Of a stretch of 64,000 bases of DNA, positions 44,681 through 54,440 are shown piece after piece. The stretch is taken from assembly GCA_017591395.1 (NCBI GenBank), contig WEDG01001053.1, positions 333,646 to 397,645 on the forward strand, written 5' to 3'. Source of the stretch: Schistocephalus solidus. Lineage: Eukaryota; Platyhelminthes; Cestoda; Diphyllobothriidea; Diphyllobothriidae. Every line of letters begins with the position of its first letter. The stretch's first letter is position 1. Under the pieces are notes generated by a model. That model searched no databases. It was not told the DNA's origin and worked only from the letters and a program-made list of their open reading frames with translations. The position numbers were made by a program, and so were the translations under genes.

Positions 44681-45045
44681 CTATATGTCCTTGACGTCAA
44701 AGCACCTGGTCCCATCTTTCATGGTCACAGAGTCCGTCTTGAGGCCTTCAATGTGGCCCAAAACACCGGTGGTGCCTGTCTTGTACTCCGGAAATGCGTG
44801 AGCATATCCAAATCGCATTAGCACATCCAGCTCAACGTAGAATGTGTTTTGACCAAAGTTAGTCCCCATTTCCTGCTGTCACTGTCGCCGGCGGCAGTGG
44901 AATTTGCGGTGTCGGCTTCAACGGCAGAACTAGCCAGATAGGCCAAGTAGTTAACCACTTCGGGGGGTCCGAGTAAAATGCTTGCACGGTAGGCGCTAAG
45001 GGTATTAAATCGTTGGAGAAACGATCGCACTTTTTCCATTCTTCA
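44681..45045 (-). CDS. two overlapping unrecognised frames, possible broken gene
   Basis: A minus frame 45039-44818 (MEKVRSFLQRFNTLSAYRAS, ILLGPPEVVNYLAYLASSAV) overlaps another, 44869-44681 (NTFYVELDVLMRFGYAHAF, GHIEGLKTDSVTMKDGTRCF). Together they read like one protein of about 115 residues with a frame change near 44870. Both halves have natural composition and no low complexity. I do not recognise the family. Downstream on the same strand lies the PLE remnant, so it may be part of a retroelement ORF, or an exon pair of a cellular gene. Confidence 0.3.
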
Positions 45046-45194
45046 CTTGCTGCAATAGCTAAACGCGTTTAAAGGAAGAACGGACGTCTACCGTGAGACG
45101 AGGATGGCTTTCCTTTGAGGGTGACCGTCGAATATGTGGCCCCACTTAGTGTCTAACTCTGACCATTCCGCAGTCACACCCTCCTCAAGCCTTA

Positions 45195-45290
45195 TCAGTG
45201 TGGTTAGCGTTCAGTTTACGGTTAGAGCTTGAGGTTCAGGCCAGCGTCAGGGATGACCGGCTAAGGTTAGGGTTAGGCTTTAGACGTGGG
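45195..45290 (+). repeat. fragment of repeat family B
   Basis: GTGGTTAGCGTTCAG, GGTTAGAGCTTGAGG and CTAAGGTTAGGGTTAGGC, a short telomere-like piece. No family ends are present. Confidence 0.4.
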
Positions 45291-45889
45291 ACTAGGAAAT
45301 AGGCTATCAATGTTTTTAACAGCAATTATATCCTCAGTCGTGGCAAGTGCGAGAGTCGGATTTAGCTATCCATTCTTTAAACTTTCTCCTTCGGTGTGAT
45401 TGGTCATTAAGTGCCGGTGTTCAGTTCGCCCAGACTATCTAACCAGCATCCGTTTGCAGCCCCACTAGCCAGTATTCCAAATTACGCTTTATTAGTGCAT
45501 TCAAACAAGCTACTGATGTAACCGTGGTTGTTTTACTTTTTCTTCGGAAAAACGGTCATCTATCAGTTTCAGTTACCCTAGCTCCCTTATGTCAGAAATC
45601 CTCAGCTCCAGTTTTCCGCCTGGGATCACAAATTCCTATTCGAGGATCGGTGCGAATCAATCTCCTCTTATTGCACTTTTTCATGCGTTATCGACTGTAC
45701 TATAAAGTAGCATATTCCTGTTTAGATGCCTTCAATGGATTGTCGATATAACGAATTTTTTGCTGTCTTTATGTTCCTCTCTAACAAGCGTAAACGTGAT
45801 TTTCAGAGGCACTGCCTTTTACCCTTAAGTAGGTCGTTTCGATGGTAACGAACGATGCTTACCGAAATGTAGACGTTTTGGTTCAAAGT

Positions 45890-45977
45890 AAAGAAGAAGA
45901 AGAAGAAGAAGAAGAAGAAGAAGAAGAAGAAGAAGAAGAAGAAGAAGAAGAAGAAGAAGAAGAAGAAGAAGAAGAAG
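45890..45977. repeat. (GAA)n tract, about 29 triplets
   Basis: An uninterrupted GAA run, directly visible. On the minus strand it is a TTC run next to the tail of a Penelope-like element. Confidence 0.95.
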
Positions 45978-45984
45978 GGATAAG

Positions 45985-46060
45985 AAGGTTTTTCGCTCAC
46001 CGGAGTCATGGCTTTATTCATCTGGGCTTTCGAACTCTTACAGGAGTCTAAAAAGCTTAA
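45985..46060 (-). mobile_element. 3' tail of a Penelope-like element
   Basis: The minus strand reads GTAAGAGTTCGAAAGCCCAG, then ATGAATAAAGCCATG and CCGGTGAGCGAAAAACC. The same tail follows the PLE C-terminus at 23.9 kb (AAAAAGCCCAGATGAATAAA, CGGTGAGCGAGC). The coding part of this copy is not visible. Confidence 0.6.
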
Positions 46061-46139
46061 TGGAGGATCGCCAGTTCCATGTCCAAGGTGTGACCAATCC
46101 CGTAAAAACGTTAATACGTTAAGAGTAACTCGGAAGCCA

Positions 46140-46300
46140 TTAGCCGCATTCCCTCATATCTGTTTAGATGGCGCTGAACACAAACCAGAGGCAACTATCA
46201 GACTGCAAGTAGTGACACCAATAAACACCCACTGCAAAGGCAGGAAACACTTTGAATCGTTTACCGGATTTAAGGGCATTAGCAAGCGAAAGCAAGAACG
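46140..46300 (+). pseudogene. Penelope-like fragment upstream of GIY-YIG
   Basis: The plus frame reads GAEHKPEATIRLQVV, matching the H-K/R-P-E-A-T-I-R-x-x-x-x segment that precedes the endonuclease in PLEs (also seen degenerately just downstream). It ends in purine-rich low-complexity DNA (46355-46445, Gly/Glu-rich frame). Confidence 0.45.
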
Positions 46301-46441
46301 TCAGAGACAATACAAGATTACTCCAAGCGTGAATTATCAAACAGGCAACAACACTGAGGATGACGGAGGAGGTGGAGAAGGAGCAGAAGGCGGGGGCGGA
46401 GGAGGTATAGGAAGAGGAGCAGGAGAAGGAGGCGGAGGAAG

Positions 46442-47151
46442 GTGACAAACACCACGCAGCTTTTCAATGTTCGCAGCTACAATCCGATGGATCAAATCCG
46501 AAGCCCTGTGAAAATGCTGTTCGAACGAATCCAGACTCACTGCAGCAACCCAGAAGAAAAAGCCCATAAAGCCCGATATCGCCACGACCAGTTTATGCGG
46601 AACGGCGATCCGAAGGCGTTCATAAAGCCGATGCCTACGTGTTCGCCCCCGGAGGACCCAACCCGAACAAACCCCTACGGTATGGCATGCGATGCCATGC
46701 ATCAAGGACGTGTCAGGAGCGAGCGAGCGCATTGCTGCGAGATTAGGTGTCGGAATTGCACACCGGCGCAAAGCTATCATGCGCAACAGGGTCATGAAAA
46801 TAAAGGACCGATTAAATCTTAATGAGCAGGCGGGTGTAGTGTATCGCATCCTATGCCTAAACTGTTCTCGGAACTACACAGGACAGACCGAGCGTATGGC
46901 CGGATCGCGCATGGACGAACACAAGCTGGCTGTGAGACTATGTGACGGATTATCACAAGTGACTGCCCACACCTAAGAAACAGGTCACGAGTTTAACTCT
47001 GCTGACACGATGATAATCGCACACACCAGAAGCAAGACAAGCCGGGAATTGATCGAAGCTTGGGCCTCCGATGGGAACTTAGTCAATCGATTTATCGATC
47101 TGGCCCTGACTTGCAGAGCCCTGCACAATCACCTTCGGACTGACGTCTAAC
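46442..47151 (+). pseudogene. Penelope-like element C-terminus with GIY-YIG domain
   Basis: Best-preserved protein remnant of the window. Plus-strand reading gives KMLFERIQTHCSN and MRNGDPKAFIK; a frame change near 46690; MPCIKDVSGASERIAARLGV, AGVVYRILCLNCSRNYTGQT and DEHKLAVR. One in-frame TAA follows at 46974; then GHEFNSADTMIIAHTRSK and ELIEAWASDGNLVNRFIDLA, with a stop at about 47150. VVYRI-x2-C-x2-C-x3-YTGQT is the GIY-YIG core with its two Cys, typical of PLEs. The canonical Arg appears as part of GSRMDEH, and the Glu of the E-H pair is present. Two lesions (frame change, TAA) inactivate this copy. RT is absent upstream. Confidence 0.75.
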
Positions 47152-47279
47152 TGGTCCCTGCCCTCTGAAACAGTTGCTTGTTTTTTTGTTGCCGCTTTTA
47201 TCTCTGACGATGGTATCCAGTACGAATTTGAAAGCTCAGATAAATAAATCCATAATTCCAGCGAGTTACGAGCCATTTT

Positions 47280-47890
47280 TTTGCGCCGGGTGTTGGACAT
47301 TAGGATGCGGGTTTTTGAAAGGGCTTCTTTCTCACCGTCCGCATTAGGTATGCTCTGTAATAAATGGCTACTTGACTAGTATGCACTTTTCTCCTTTCTT
47401 TTCGATGCTCTTAATAAATCAAATATATTTTATCGAAAACACGCACACAAAAATTCTTTCTTTTACTCAATTGATCTCAAAGTAAGTCCTTTTGAAATCT
47501 TATACTTGAAGAAAGGGCATTTTTCGGTTATTTAAAAGTTTGTAAATTTCTGAATAAGTGTGAACCCTACGTGCCGTTACACTTTGAATTCACGATTTTA
47601 AACTCCATGCTGCATAAATTCTGTGTTCGGAAAAATTAAAACTTTCTCTACGATTTGAATAAGAGGTCACACAATTCACATAAAATGATGTAATCGATTT
47701 GGATTACGTTTTATACATTGTAGGTAATGGTAATAAATTGACAAATGCTATGTATTATGGATGAACATTTCATGCTCTTTAAAAATCTCATGATTGGAAA
47801 TTTTTTCATGACGAAAGTTACCCTTGCTACAGGTGTAAAATTTGAAGAAGACATAATTTGCTATCAAGCGAGTACAATACGACAAGACTA
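47280..47890. mobile_element. foldback element family D, truncated
   Basis: Forward arm 47280-47640 (GGGTTTTTGAAAGGGCTTCT, GGCTACTTGACTAGTATGC, CTTGAAGAAAGGGCATTTTT) and a partial reverse arm 47750-47890 ending at CAAGCGAGTACAATA. Confidence 0.6.
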
Positions 47891-48810
47891 ATTAAGTACA
47901 TTGTTTTAATTGTCCGACCAGTGAGCGTCTTGTTTCGGCGATCGCATCTTCCCCTCCGGAACTGCTTTTCTGAACTCACCTTTTGGCTTCTACCTCTAAA
48001 TCCTCTGACTACAATCTGACGGGCTTTTTTCTCACTTCATACGTGTTTCAATCTACTTCTGCCCTCAAGTTACGTGAAAGGACGTTAAAAACACAACGCG
48101 CTACAGGCATAATAGCTCATTTCAAATTCCCCTTTTTATACATAAATAGGCATCTGTTGTACAAGGCGATGGTTTGGATGCAATGTGGAGAAATGACGCT
48201 CTGAACAGCAGGTTCTAAAACTCCCAACTATGAATTAGTCCTGAATTCTCATTTTCGGAGTTGCACATAGTAAATGTATTGAAAAATGTCTTGCAGGTAT
48301 TCGTCTCAAAATTGCCATGTCGGACACTGTGCCTAGCTTTCTTAAGCATCAAAGTTTCCCGATAAGTAGCAAAACATGACAATCAACTCTTACTCATTTA
48401 TTTTGTTAAAAGCTGTCATATTGTGACGTTATACTTGTGCTTATCATCAAACTTATATGATAAGAATCGTTTTTGTGTCGAAGCTGAATGGGCTTGCTGT
48501 CCCAACAAGATTTCTTGTCCTCCATAATCTTCAATTTCAGAAGTTCTGCTAAAGTAGCAATGCCTACTAAACGATAGTCTGCTGCCTCACTTCCCTACAA
48601 CCACCCCTTCTCTGTATGCGAGCCGAACTCCGCAGTTAATTTTCTGAGTTTTTCCAATACCCAAAGTCTGGGGCAGCCAGGTCCGTTGTATTTGAAAACA
48701 GTTAAATGTAAAACTGTACTGATAAAAATATCATAAAGATTGAAATCACTGGAAAAACTGTTTTGTTTCTTAATGATTATGATCTGCCGCTGTATTTATG
48801 GGCAGAGTTC
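47890..48810. other. no gene recognised
   Basis: AT-rich DNA with a 73-codon frame (47983-48204) of no recognisable type. Confidence 0.4.
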
Positions 48811-48814
48811 TCGA

Positions 48815-48905
48815 CAGAGTACTGCCAAAGACAAGGGGGACTGAAAAGACCATTTCTGGCTTCGAAGCCGTCATCAGCCAGTCATACTCAATCCCAAGTG
48901 TGTAT
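48815..48905 (-). repeat. SINE family C body
   Basis: Minus-strand block at 48883-48839: stem I GACTGG/TCAGTC (five Watson-Crick pairs and one G-T), CTGATGA, hairpin GGCT-TCGA-AGCC, GAAA. The ATGG/CCAT part is decayed. No head is visible, so it is 5'-truncated. Confidence 0.65.
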
Positions 48906-49019
48906 AGAAAAACACGCATTCCTCTTTGCAATTACGAAGATGCCATCTAGGTATTAAAGAAATTTCAGTGAAATGTGAGGAACATTGATAAAATAGACAG
49001 ATACGGTGACAGTTGAAAG

Positions 49020-49350
49020 GAATTTGTACGGTATAAAAATCTGATAAGTAAAAACTTTTGAAAGCCCAAACTATTTTCTTCAAAGAAAATTTGAAGACAA
49101 CATGATTGGCTGTAAACGAGTACAAAAGTCTACTTTTGGGCATGTCTTCTATAAAGTAACTTTAACTTATAAGCGTGTCAACAATAAATAGAAACATTTA
49201 TATCATTTAAGTAGTCATTTTTTATAGAGTGCCGGGTTTTCAGGCGGCTGAAACGAAGCTCTATCAAAGGTAGGTATCCAAGCGTGGCAGGTATTGCAGT
49301 CCTACCTGAGTGCTCCTTCCTAATTTTGCTTAATATTTCAAGAATTTTTA
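49020..49350 (-). mobile_element. foldback element family D, reverse arm
   Basis: TCTTCAAAGAAAATTTGAAG, ATTTAAGTAGTCATTTTTTA and CGGGTTTTCAGGCGGCTGAA match reverse arms elsewhere. A further reverse-arm piece lies at about 49500-49640 (GCTATCAAACAGTACGCGG, TAATTAAGTACTGTTTT). Confidence 0.5.
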
Positions 49351-49874
49351 GACATGTATTTAATAACATATTGAGCTCATAACATTTATAAACAGCTATT
49401 ATATAGCTTTTAGTAAGAAATACAGGGATGCAATGTGATTTGCATCGGTATTGTACGGTCTCAATAAATGGTATGAATATAAAAATAACAGTTTTGACCA
49501 TGAAGTGAAGAGAGGAGGAGATCGGCTATCAAACAGTACGCGGAGGAGTTTTTTGACCATGTTTGCTTTTAAATAAATTTTGACTTATGAGGTCATCTTC
49601 AATTTAATATCGAAATGTCTGCTAATTAAGTACTGTTTTGTTTACTGAAATGTGGTTTTGTTTAGCTGCCAAAAATATTTACATTCAGACCCAATCCTTC
49701 TATCACGTCTTAAAATATTAAAGGATTTTTCCACGCGAGGGTTGATATTAAAAACCCAATTCAAAAAATCGGCATTCAAATGAAGCGGGCCTACAGAAGA
49801 TTTGCTATTTCAGGAAATGTTCACTGAAATTCCATCCCTTTATATATATGGAATATAAGAATTATATATATGCA

Positions 49875-50045
49875 GAATAACATGACCGACAAAAGACAAG
49901 GGAGAATGGAATGGCCATTTCTGGCTTATTAGACGTCATAAGCAAGCCATACTCAACCCCAGGCGCTGCGGCGCCCGAGGCTCGAACTCGCGACCTGTTG
50001 GGCAGGAGTCTAGCACTCTACCCACTGCGCCACGGCGGCGCAGCT
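49875..50045 (-). repeat. SINE family C with tRNA-like head
   Basis: The minus-strand head (50041-49972) has TGGCGCAGTGGGTAGAGTGC and CGCGAGTTCGAGCCTCGGGC, good A- and B-box matches. The body block at 49948-49904 is degraded (CTTATGA for CTGATGA), although GAAA and ATGGCCAT are intact. Confidence 0.7.
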
Positions 50046-50110
50046 TGCTGGGCTCGAGAGTTAGCCCCAAGGCACAACGGGACGAGTGAGTCCTGTAACC
50101 GAACGGTGAG
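50045..50110 (+). repeat. SINE family C 3' module
   Basis: GGGCTCGAGAGTTAGCCCC forms a hairpin (GGGGCT/AGCCCC in the copy at about 50358), followed by AGGCACAACGGGACGAGTG. Plus orientation, directly abutting the minus-strand copy, so the two elements are head to head. Confidence 0.6.
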
Positions 50111-50159
50111 TGTCTACTTAGCAAAACTTATATTCTTGATCGAAACCGGCAGAACAACA

Positions 50160-50425
50160 AGCTCGTGGCGCAGTGGGTAGAGCGTTAGACTCCTGCCCAA
50201 CAGCTCACGAGTTTGAACCTCGGGTGCCGCAGCGCCTGGGGTTGGGTATGACTGGCTGATGATGGTTAATAAGCCAGATATGGCCATTCCAGTCACCTTT
50301 TTCTTTGTTAATCATGCTATTCGGCCTATATCCTGCACTGCCTTGTGGCTGCTTATGGGGCTCGAGAGTTAGCCCCAAGGATCAACGGGACGAGTGATTC
50401 CTGCAACCCATCGGTGAGCGCCTTC
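50160..50425 (+). repeat. SINE family C, nearly full length
   Basis: The head has A box TGGCGCAGTGGGTAGAGCG and B-box-like GAGTTTGAACCTC. The body block at 50250-50294 has a perfect six-pair stem I (GACTGG/CCAGTC), CTGATGA and stem II TGGTT-AATA-AGCCA with all five pairs possible. GAAA is changed to GATA. ATGGCCAT is intact. The 3' module GGGGCTCGAGAGTTAGCCCC ends the unit at about 50420. Confidence 0.75.
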
Positions 50426-50464
50426 TTATCATAGCTTATATTCCCGATTGAAAACTGGCAAGAC

Positions 50465-50645
50465 AACGAGCTCGTGCTGCAGTGGGTAGAGCGTTAGACT
50501 CCTGCCCAAAAGGTTGCGAGTTCGAGCCTCGAAAGCCGCAGCGCCTGGGGTTGGGTATGGCTGGCTGAGGACGGCTAATGAGCCAGAAATAGCCATTCCA
50601 GTCTCCCTGGTCTTTATCGGTCATGCTTTTCTGCAATTATCCTGA
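50465..50645 (+). repeat. SINE family C
   Basis: Head with GCAGTGGGTAGAGCGTTAG and GAGTTCGAGCCTCG. Block at 50559-50603: GGCTGG/CCAGTC, CTGAGGA (still fits CTGANGA), GGCT-AATG-AGCC, GAAA, TAGCCATT. Second of a direct tandem pair with 50160-50425. Confidence 0.7.
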
Positions 50646-50659
50646 GCTGCCTTGATCCC

Positions 50660-51550
50660 CTCTACCCTCTACCCCATAATTGCGATTTATTGGATGTTTA
50701 AACTTTTGTTACTTTACCCTCTCTTATATTACTGTAAAGGCCTGATAATGAAAAATCGAAAGCGTACGTTTGCAAAACTTGACATTTTGAATCAATAAGG
50801 GGAAAAAATAGATGTGCAATATGTATGGTGATAAAAACCGATTTGTGGTGAAGGAGAACACTAGAAGGTTCTGCACCTGCGATGGGTTTGCCACAACTTT
50901 CTCATTCGTACTCTGGTTGGATTCAGTTATGTGTCCGCCCCGCAGGACAGGGCATAAAAATACCCCCTCCATGTAATGCAGGTGATATCGCACACCGTGC
51001 CCCAAAGATAACACTAATCCAACCCTAAGTGCCCTGGTTTCTATTCGCCTGTCATGCCGGCAGTCACATAAGCTATCCTTACCTGTAAGAATGCTTGCCC
51101 TTTCAAATAGCATTTTCCCCGGCAAAATTTTTCGCCAATTTCACTTTCGACAACGTGACTCCCACCACACCCATACTCAAGAAGTAGCAGAAAAATACAA
51201 GCCTGAACACTGATCCAATTTCCTTAAGTTTTTTTACAAACTTTGCCAGATAGTGTCCTAGACCCAGAGCTAACACATCCCTCCCATCTTCCAATCCTCC
51301 AACCGTTACTCTCCTCTGAAATGTATTCGGAATAACAGCACTATCAAACAGCTGTCATGGATTATGCACTTAAAACAAACTCCCCTCTTAATGATTGCCC
51401 TTTCCAAACTGAATGACCACTGGAAAGCAGTCGATGTGGAAAGCCCCTTTGAGTTTTTACCGTGTTTGCAGAAATTTGGCAAATGTCTGCTGTTGAAGTT
51501 AACCGTTTTATGCTTTTAGCAGTTTGTGGGACCTGTTGGCGATGCATTCT
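50660..51550. other. no gene recognised
   Basis: No recognisable protein. A 133-codon minus frame (51125-50724) and a 63-codon one show no known motif. Confidence 0.4.
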
Positions 51551-51554
51551 TACG

Positions 51555-52110
51555 GCAACGGCCTCGCCTACTTTGGCTACTCGCTGACCTTGCCGCGAGC
51601 CGCGCCCACCTCGCGCTGACCTTGAGGAGTCAGCCCGTGCAACCGTGATCGCGCTGCGCCGTTGGTGGAGCTAACCAGCGCGCGCGCGCGCGCGCGAGCC
51701 CAAATGACCACACCTTGCCGTCGTCCACGTGGTCATCGTCACGACCGTTTTTGCGTGCGAGACTGCCACCTGCTGCCGCTGTTCTGGCGCCTCTCGCAGC
51801 CACGCGTCCTAGCCTGTTCCGTGATCGTAAATGCCGGCTTAGTACCTACCAGACCGGTGGCTATGACGCACCACCGTATAGCAGATGGGGACTCGCGAGC
51901 AAAGGCAACGACCAAGACGAATTTTTACACATCTGGTTGGGCGGTTCTCATGGCTTTGGGCGTGCGTTTCGATCGCCCATGTGTGTGCGCTCTCCCCGCC
52001 ACGCCTTTTTCAGCTTGTTCCCGTTTGGATTTTTAAACTTAGTGGACGACCGTGCCCAGGCGCAATTTTTTGCAGACCGGCTGGAAACGGTTTCGCCGAG
52101 TTTTGACCGT
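51555..52110. other. GC-rich, CpG-rich patch
   Basis: CpG density is clearly above the surrounding sequence, including a (CG)n tract at 51678-51696. Frames of 73-132 codons overlap in all three plus frames, as expected in stop-poor GC-rich DNA. It could be a promoter-type island or a recent GC-rich repeat. No exon is supported. Confidence 0.35.
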
Positions 52111-52660
52111 TAGCAATTTAAAAGGACATTTTACTTTTAGAAGATAGCCTTCGATGTTTAAAAATTGCCTGCTTCAGCCAATTCATGCGTGTAAAGTCTG
52201 TACAATGCAGTGTTCGTCCATGAACAAGGACTAGGGACAAAATTGAGGTTCACATTGCAGTCAGAATGATCGATGGTCATGTGAGCTAGACTTTCCCCCA
52301 CCTGCCATCACGTGCCTTCGAATATATCTGGTCGGGACAGGAAACCGTGGCACAGGTGATACAGCTGTAACGACTAAAGTTCACTTTGCCGAGAACCCTG
52401 GGTCTCAAGCAGCAGAAAACACTGGTGAGGCCAGCTGCTGCGCGCTAACACGAAAAGACTGCTTTTGTGTCCCGGTTGTTTGGATAGGCGTGTAGGAAGC
52501 AGGTTCCCGCACTACAGATGCGCTGGATCAAAGAGGAAGCTATACTGGCCCACAGCATGCATTTTTGGACCTGTGTTCTCTCCATGCAAGGCCACAACTA
52601 CTGCCATGCGTGTGGGTAGGATGTCCTAGGTTAAAGCGTAAAATTCTTTTTCACGGGGCT
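52110..52660. other. no gene recognised
   Basis: Mixed sequence without a supported feature. Confidence 0.4.
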
Positions 52661-52669
52661 TTTGCAGCA

Positions 52670-52830
52670 GAAAGCAGTAAATTTTCGATATCATGAAATT
52701 TACACCAAAATTCTCAAATGTGATTTTGGTTCGAAAATATGCTTAAGTTGGGTTGTGATATTGATTATGGTCCAGCCTACTGCCAAGATATTTCAGTCAA
52801 GATGTCTCCTTGTGAATTCGAGGTTGGTCC
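52670..52830 (+). mobile_element. foldback element family D, short forward piece
   Basis: CATGAAATTTACACCAAAAT, TTGTGATATTGATTATGG and AAGATATTTCAGTCAAG match the outer part of a forward arm. Confidence 0.5.
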
Positions 52831-53032
52831 CAATTGACTATCAGTTTGCCGTTGTATGCTGACTCTGTTACAATAATTTCATCTATTTAAACATGCATAT
52901 TTTAAAAGCAAACTACTGGCTCCAAACCATGTGTTCATATGGGAAGTTACATTGCAGGCGATGCGAGAGAGGGATGGAGAAAATGTTGCGGTCCTGCAGT
53001 GGCGTTCAGACAGAACGTTTTCACGAGAGAGT

Positions 53033-53061
53033 GGGAGAGAGAGAGAGAGAGAGAGAGAGAA
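53033..53061. repeat. (GA)n microsatellite
   Basis: About 14 GA dinucleotides, directly visible. Confidence 0.9.
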
Positions 53062-53289
53062 AGGGCAGGGATAGTAATAAAAGTTAACTTCACACCACAG
53101 CAGAGGGTTAGAAGGCAAATGAACGTCGGAATGTTTTGGCACGCGTGTGACGGATAACGAGTCAATCTCGGAGGCATTCATGTTGACAAGAGCGGTGAGG
53201 CCAGGTTGCGCACTCGCCTCCCACCCTACCCCGTCTCATGTTCGCTGCCCTGCTGATGGTAACCTACTTTGAGAAGCGGTCGAAGCTCG

Positions 53290-53770
53290 ACATCATCTAC
53301 GGACAACCACTCAAAGTCTGTCACATCGAATGTTTTCAAGGCCGGTGCCCATGGCCTGTGGTCTGCGGATGATTGGGCGATCAACACCACGACAATGAAA
53401 TTTCGCCGAGAAAGCCAGACTTCTCTTTATACTAATTCCTTCAGCCTGACGATCTATTTTTCTGGTGTTTCGTTGTCTGCGCTCGCCGAAGGAAGAAAAC
53501 TGCACACGGGAGACGCAGGTCCGAGGAACTGGGAGGCTGCAGACAACGTCTATTATGGTCCGTGTTGACAGACAAGATGACTTTGCGTCTCCTCGATCTA
53601 CCTTTGACGTGCGTTCCAGAAGAACGCTGGTTCTGGCAGCCACGTCATCCGGTTATCCTTCATCGGAGAAGTTAGTCGCACTGAGAGTCATGGTGTCCAC
53701 CTTGTGGTATGCCAGTTCCCCGGTGAGTAGCCCTATTCTCCTTTCTAATCTCAAATGGAACAAATATTCC
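53290..53770 (-). pseudogene. possible LTR retroelement protease-region remnant
   Basis: On the minus strand KVDTMTLSATNFSDEG (about 53700) and, 300 bases on, GVDRPII are faint echoes of a retroelement protease: the first of its D-T-G loop, the second of the segment that follows. A 110-codon minus frame covers most of it. Catalytic residues are not preserved and the match is weak. It could be unrelated. Confidence 0.2.
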
Positions 53771-54079
53771 TGACTATCAGATTGAATAGTGCCACTGTTA
53801 ATATGTCTTGCGGATTTTTCATCGCACATTTTACGTTCAGGAATGGCGGACAGCTTGTTGATGGTGCGATTTGCCAGCATTTGTTTAGGGCATTTATTAG
53901 TCGCATCCTCCGCGGGGAGTAGGCAGTGCTAGGCCTGAAAGAATCTCCTTAATCATCCAGGCAAATTTAAAATCCTACTATGATTCATGACATTTGTTTA
54001 CTGGGATGAGGACCCGAAGTATTCTGGACCGCCAATGGGAGGATATTTCGCCCTCTCTGTGGGACTGTTTGCGTGACGG

Positions 54080-54104
54080 TAGTGGCGGTGGTGGTGGTGG
54101 ATGT
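54080..54104. repeat. (GGT)n-like tract
   Basis: GGTAGTGGCGGTGGTGGTGG, directly visible. It explains the His-rich frame on the minus strand. Confidence 0.7.
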
Positions 54105-54329
54105 GGCGACACGCCGCACCCGGTTCTATAGCCCGCCCGTCAAGGACGGTCTCCGAGGTATGAATGCAGTGCAGTCCACAGCTTCCACCAGAGAAACAGG
54201 TTCCGCGACGCTGCGATGTAGAGGTATTCAGCAAGTACATCTACGCATTTAATAGCAGCCGTTAGTATATTCGGTGTGACGGGGGAATCGATACTCCCAA
54301 CGGCCATACAGGTGGTCTGGCACCAAAAT

Positions 54330-54440
54330 TATAGGAAGGGTAAAAATACCCAGGTCCTAACCACAGCACTAACTCTTACCATACTTTAACCTTGCCTTAA
54401 ACCATAGCCCCAAACTCCCACCGTAATAATTAACTCTTAT
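54330..54440 (-). repeat. fragment of repeat family B
   Basis: GGAAGGGTAAAAATACCCAG, GTCCTAACCACAGCACTAAC and CCTTAAACCATAGCCCC resemble the interior and end of family B in reverse. A further similar piece is at 54835-54890. Confidence 0.4.

Noticed and set aside
45803..46021. Poly-Phe and poly-Glu frames
   Set aside because: They are translations of the GAA/TTC tract.
46337..46849. 170-codon minus-strand frame
   Set aside because: It is antisense to the Penelope-like remnant and a purine-rich tract (Pro-rich on minus), with no independent support.
54000..54240. His-rich minus-strand frame as a metal-binding protein
   Set aside because: The His run is a translation of the GGT-type simple repeat on the other strand.
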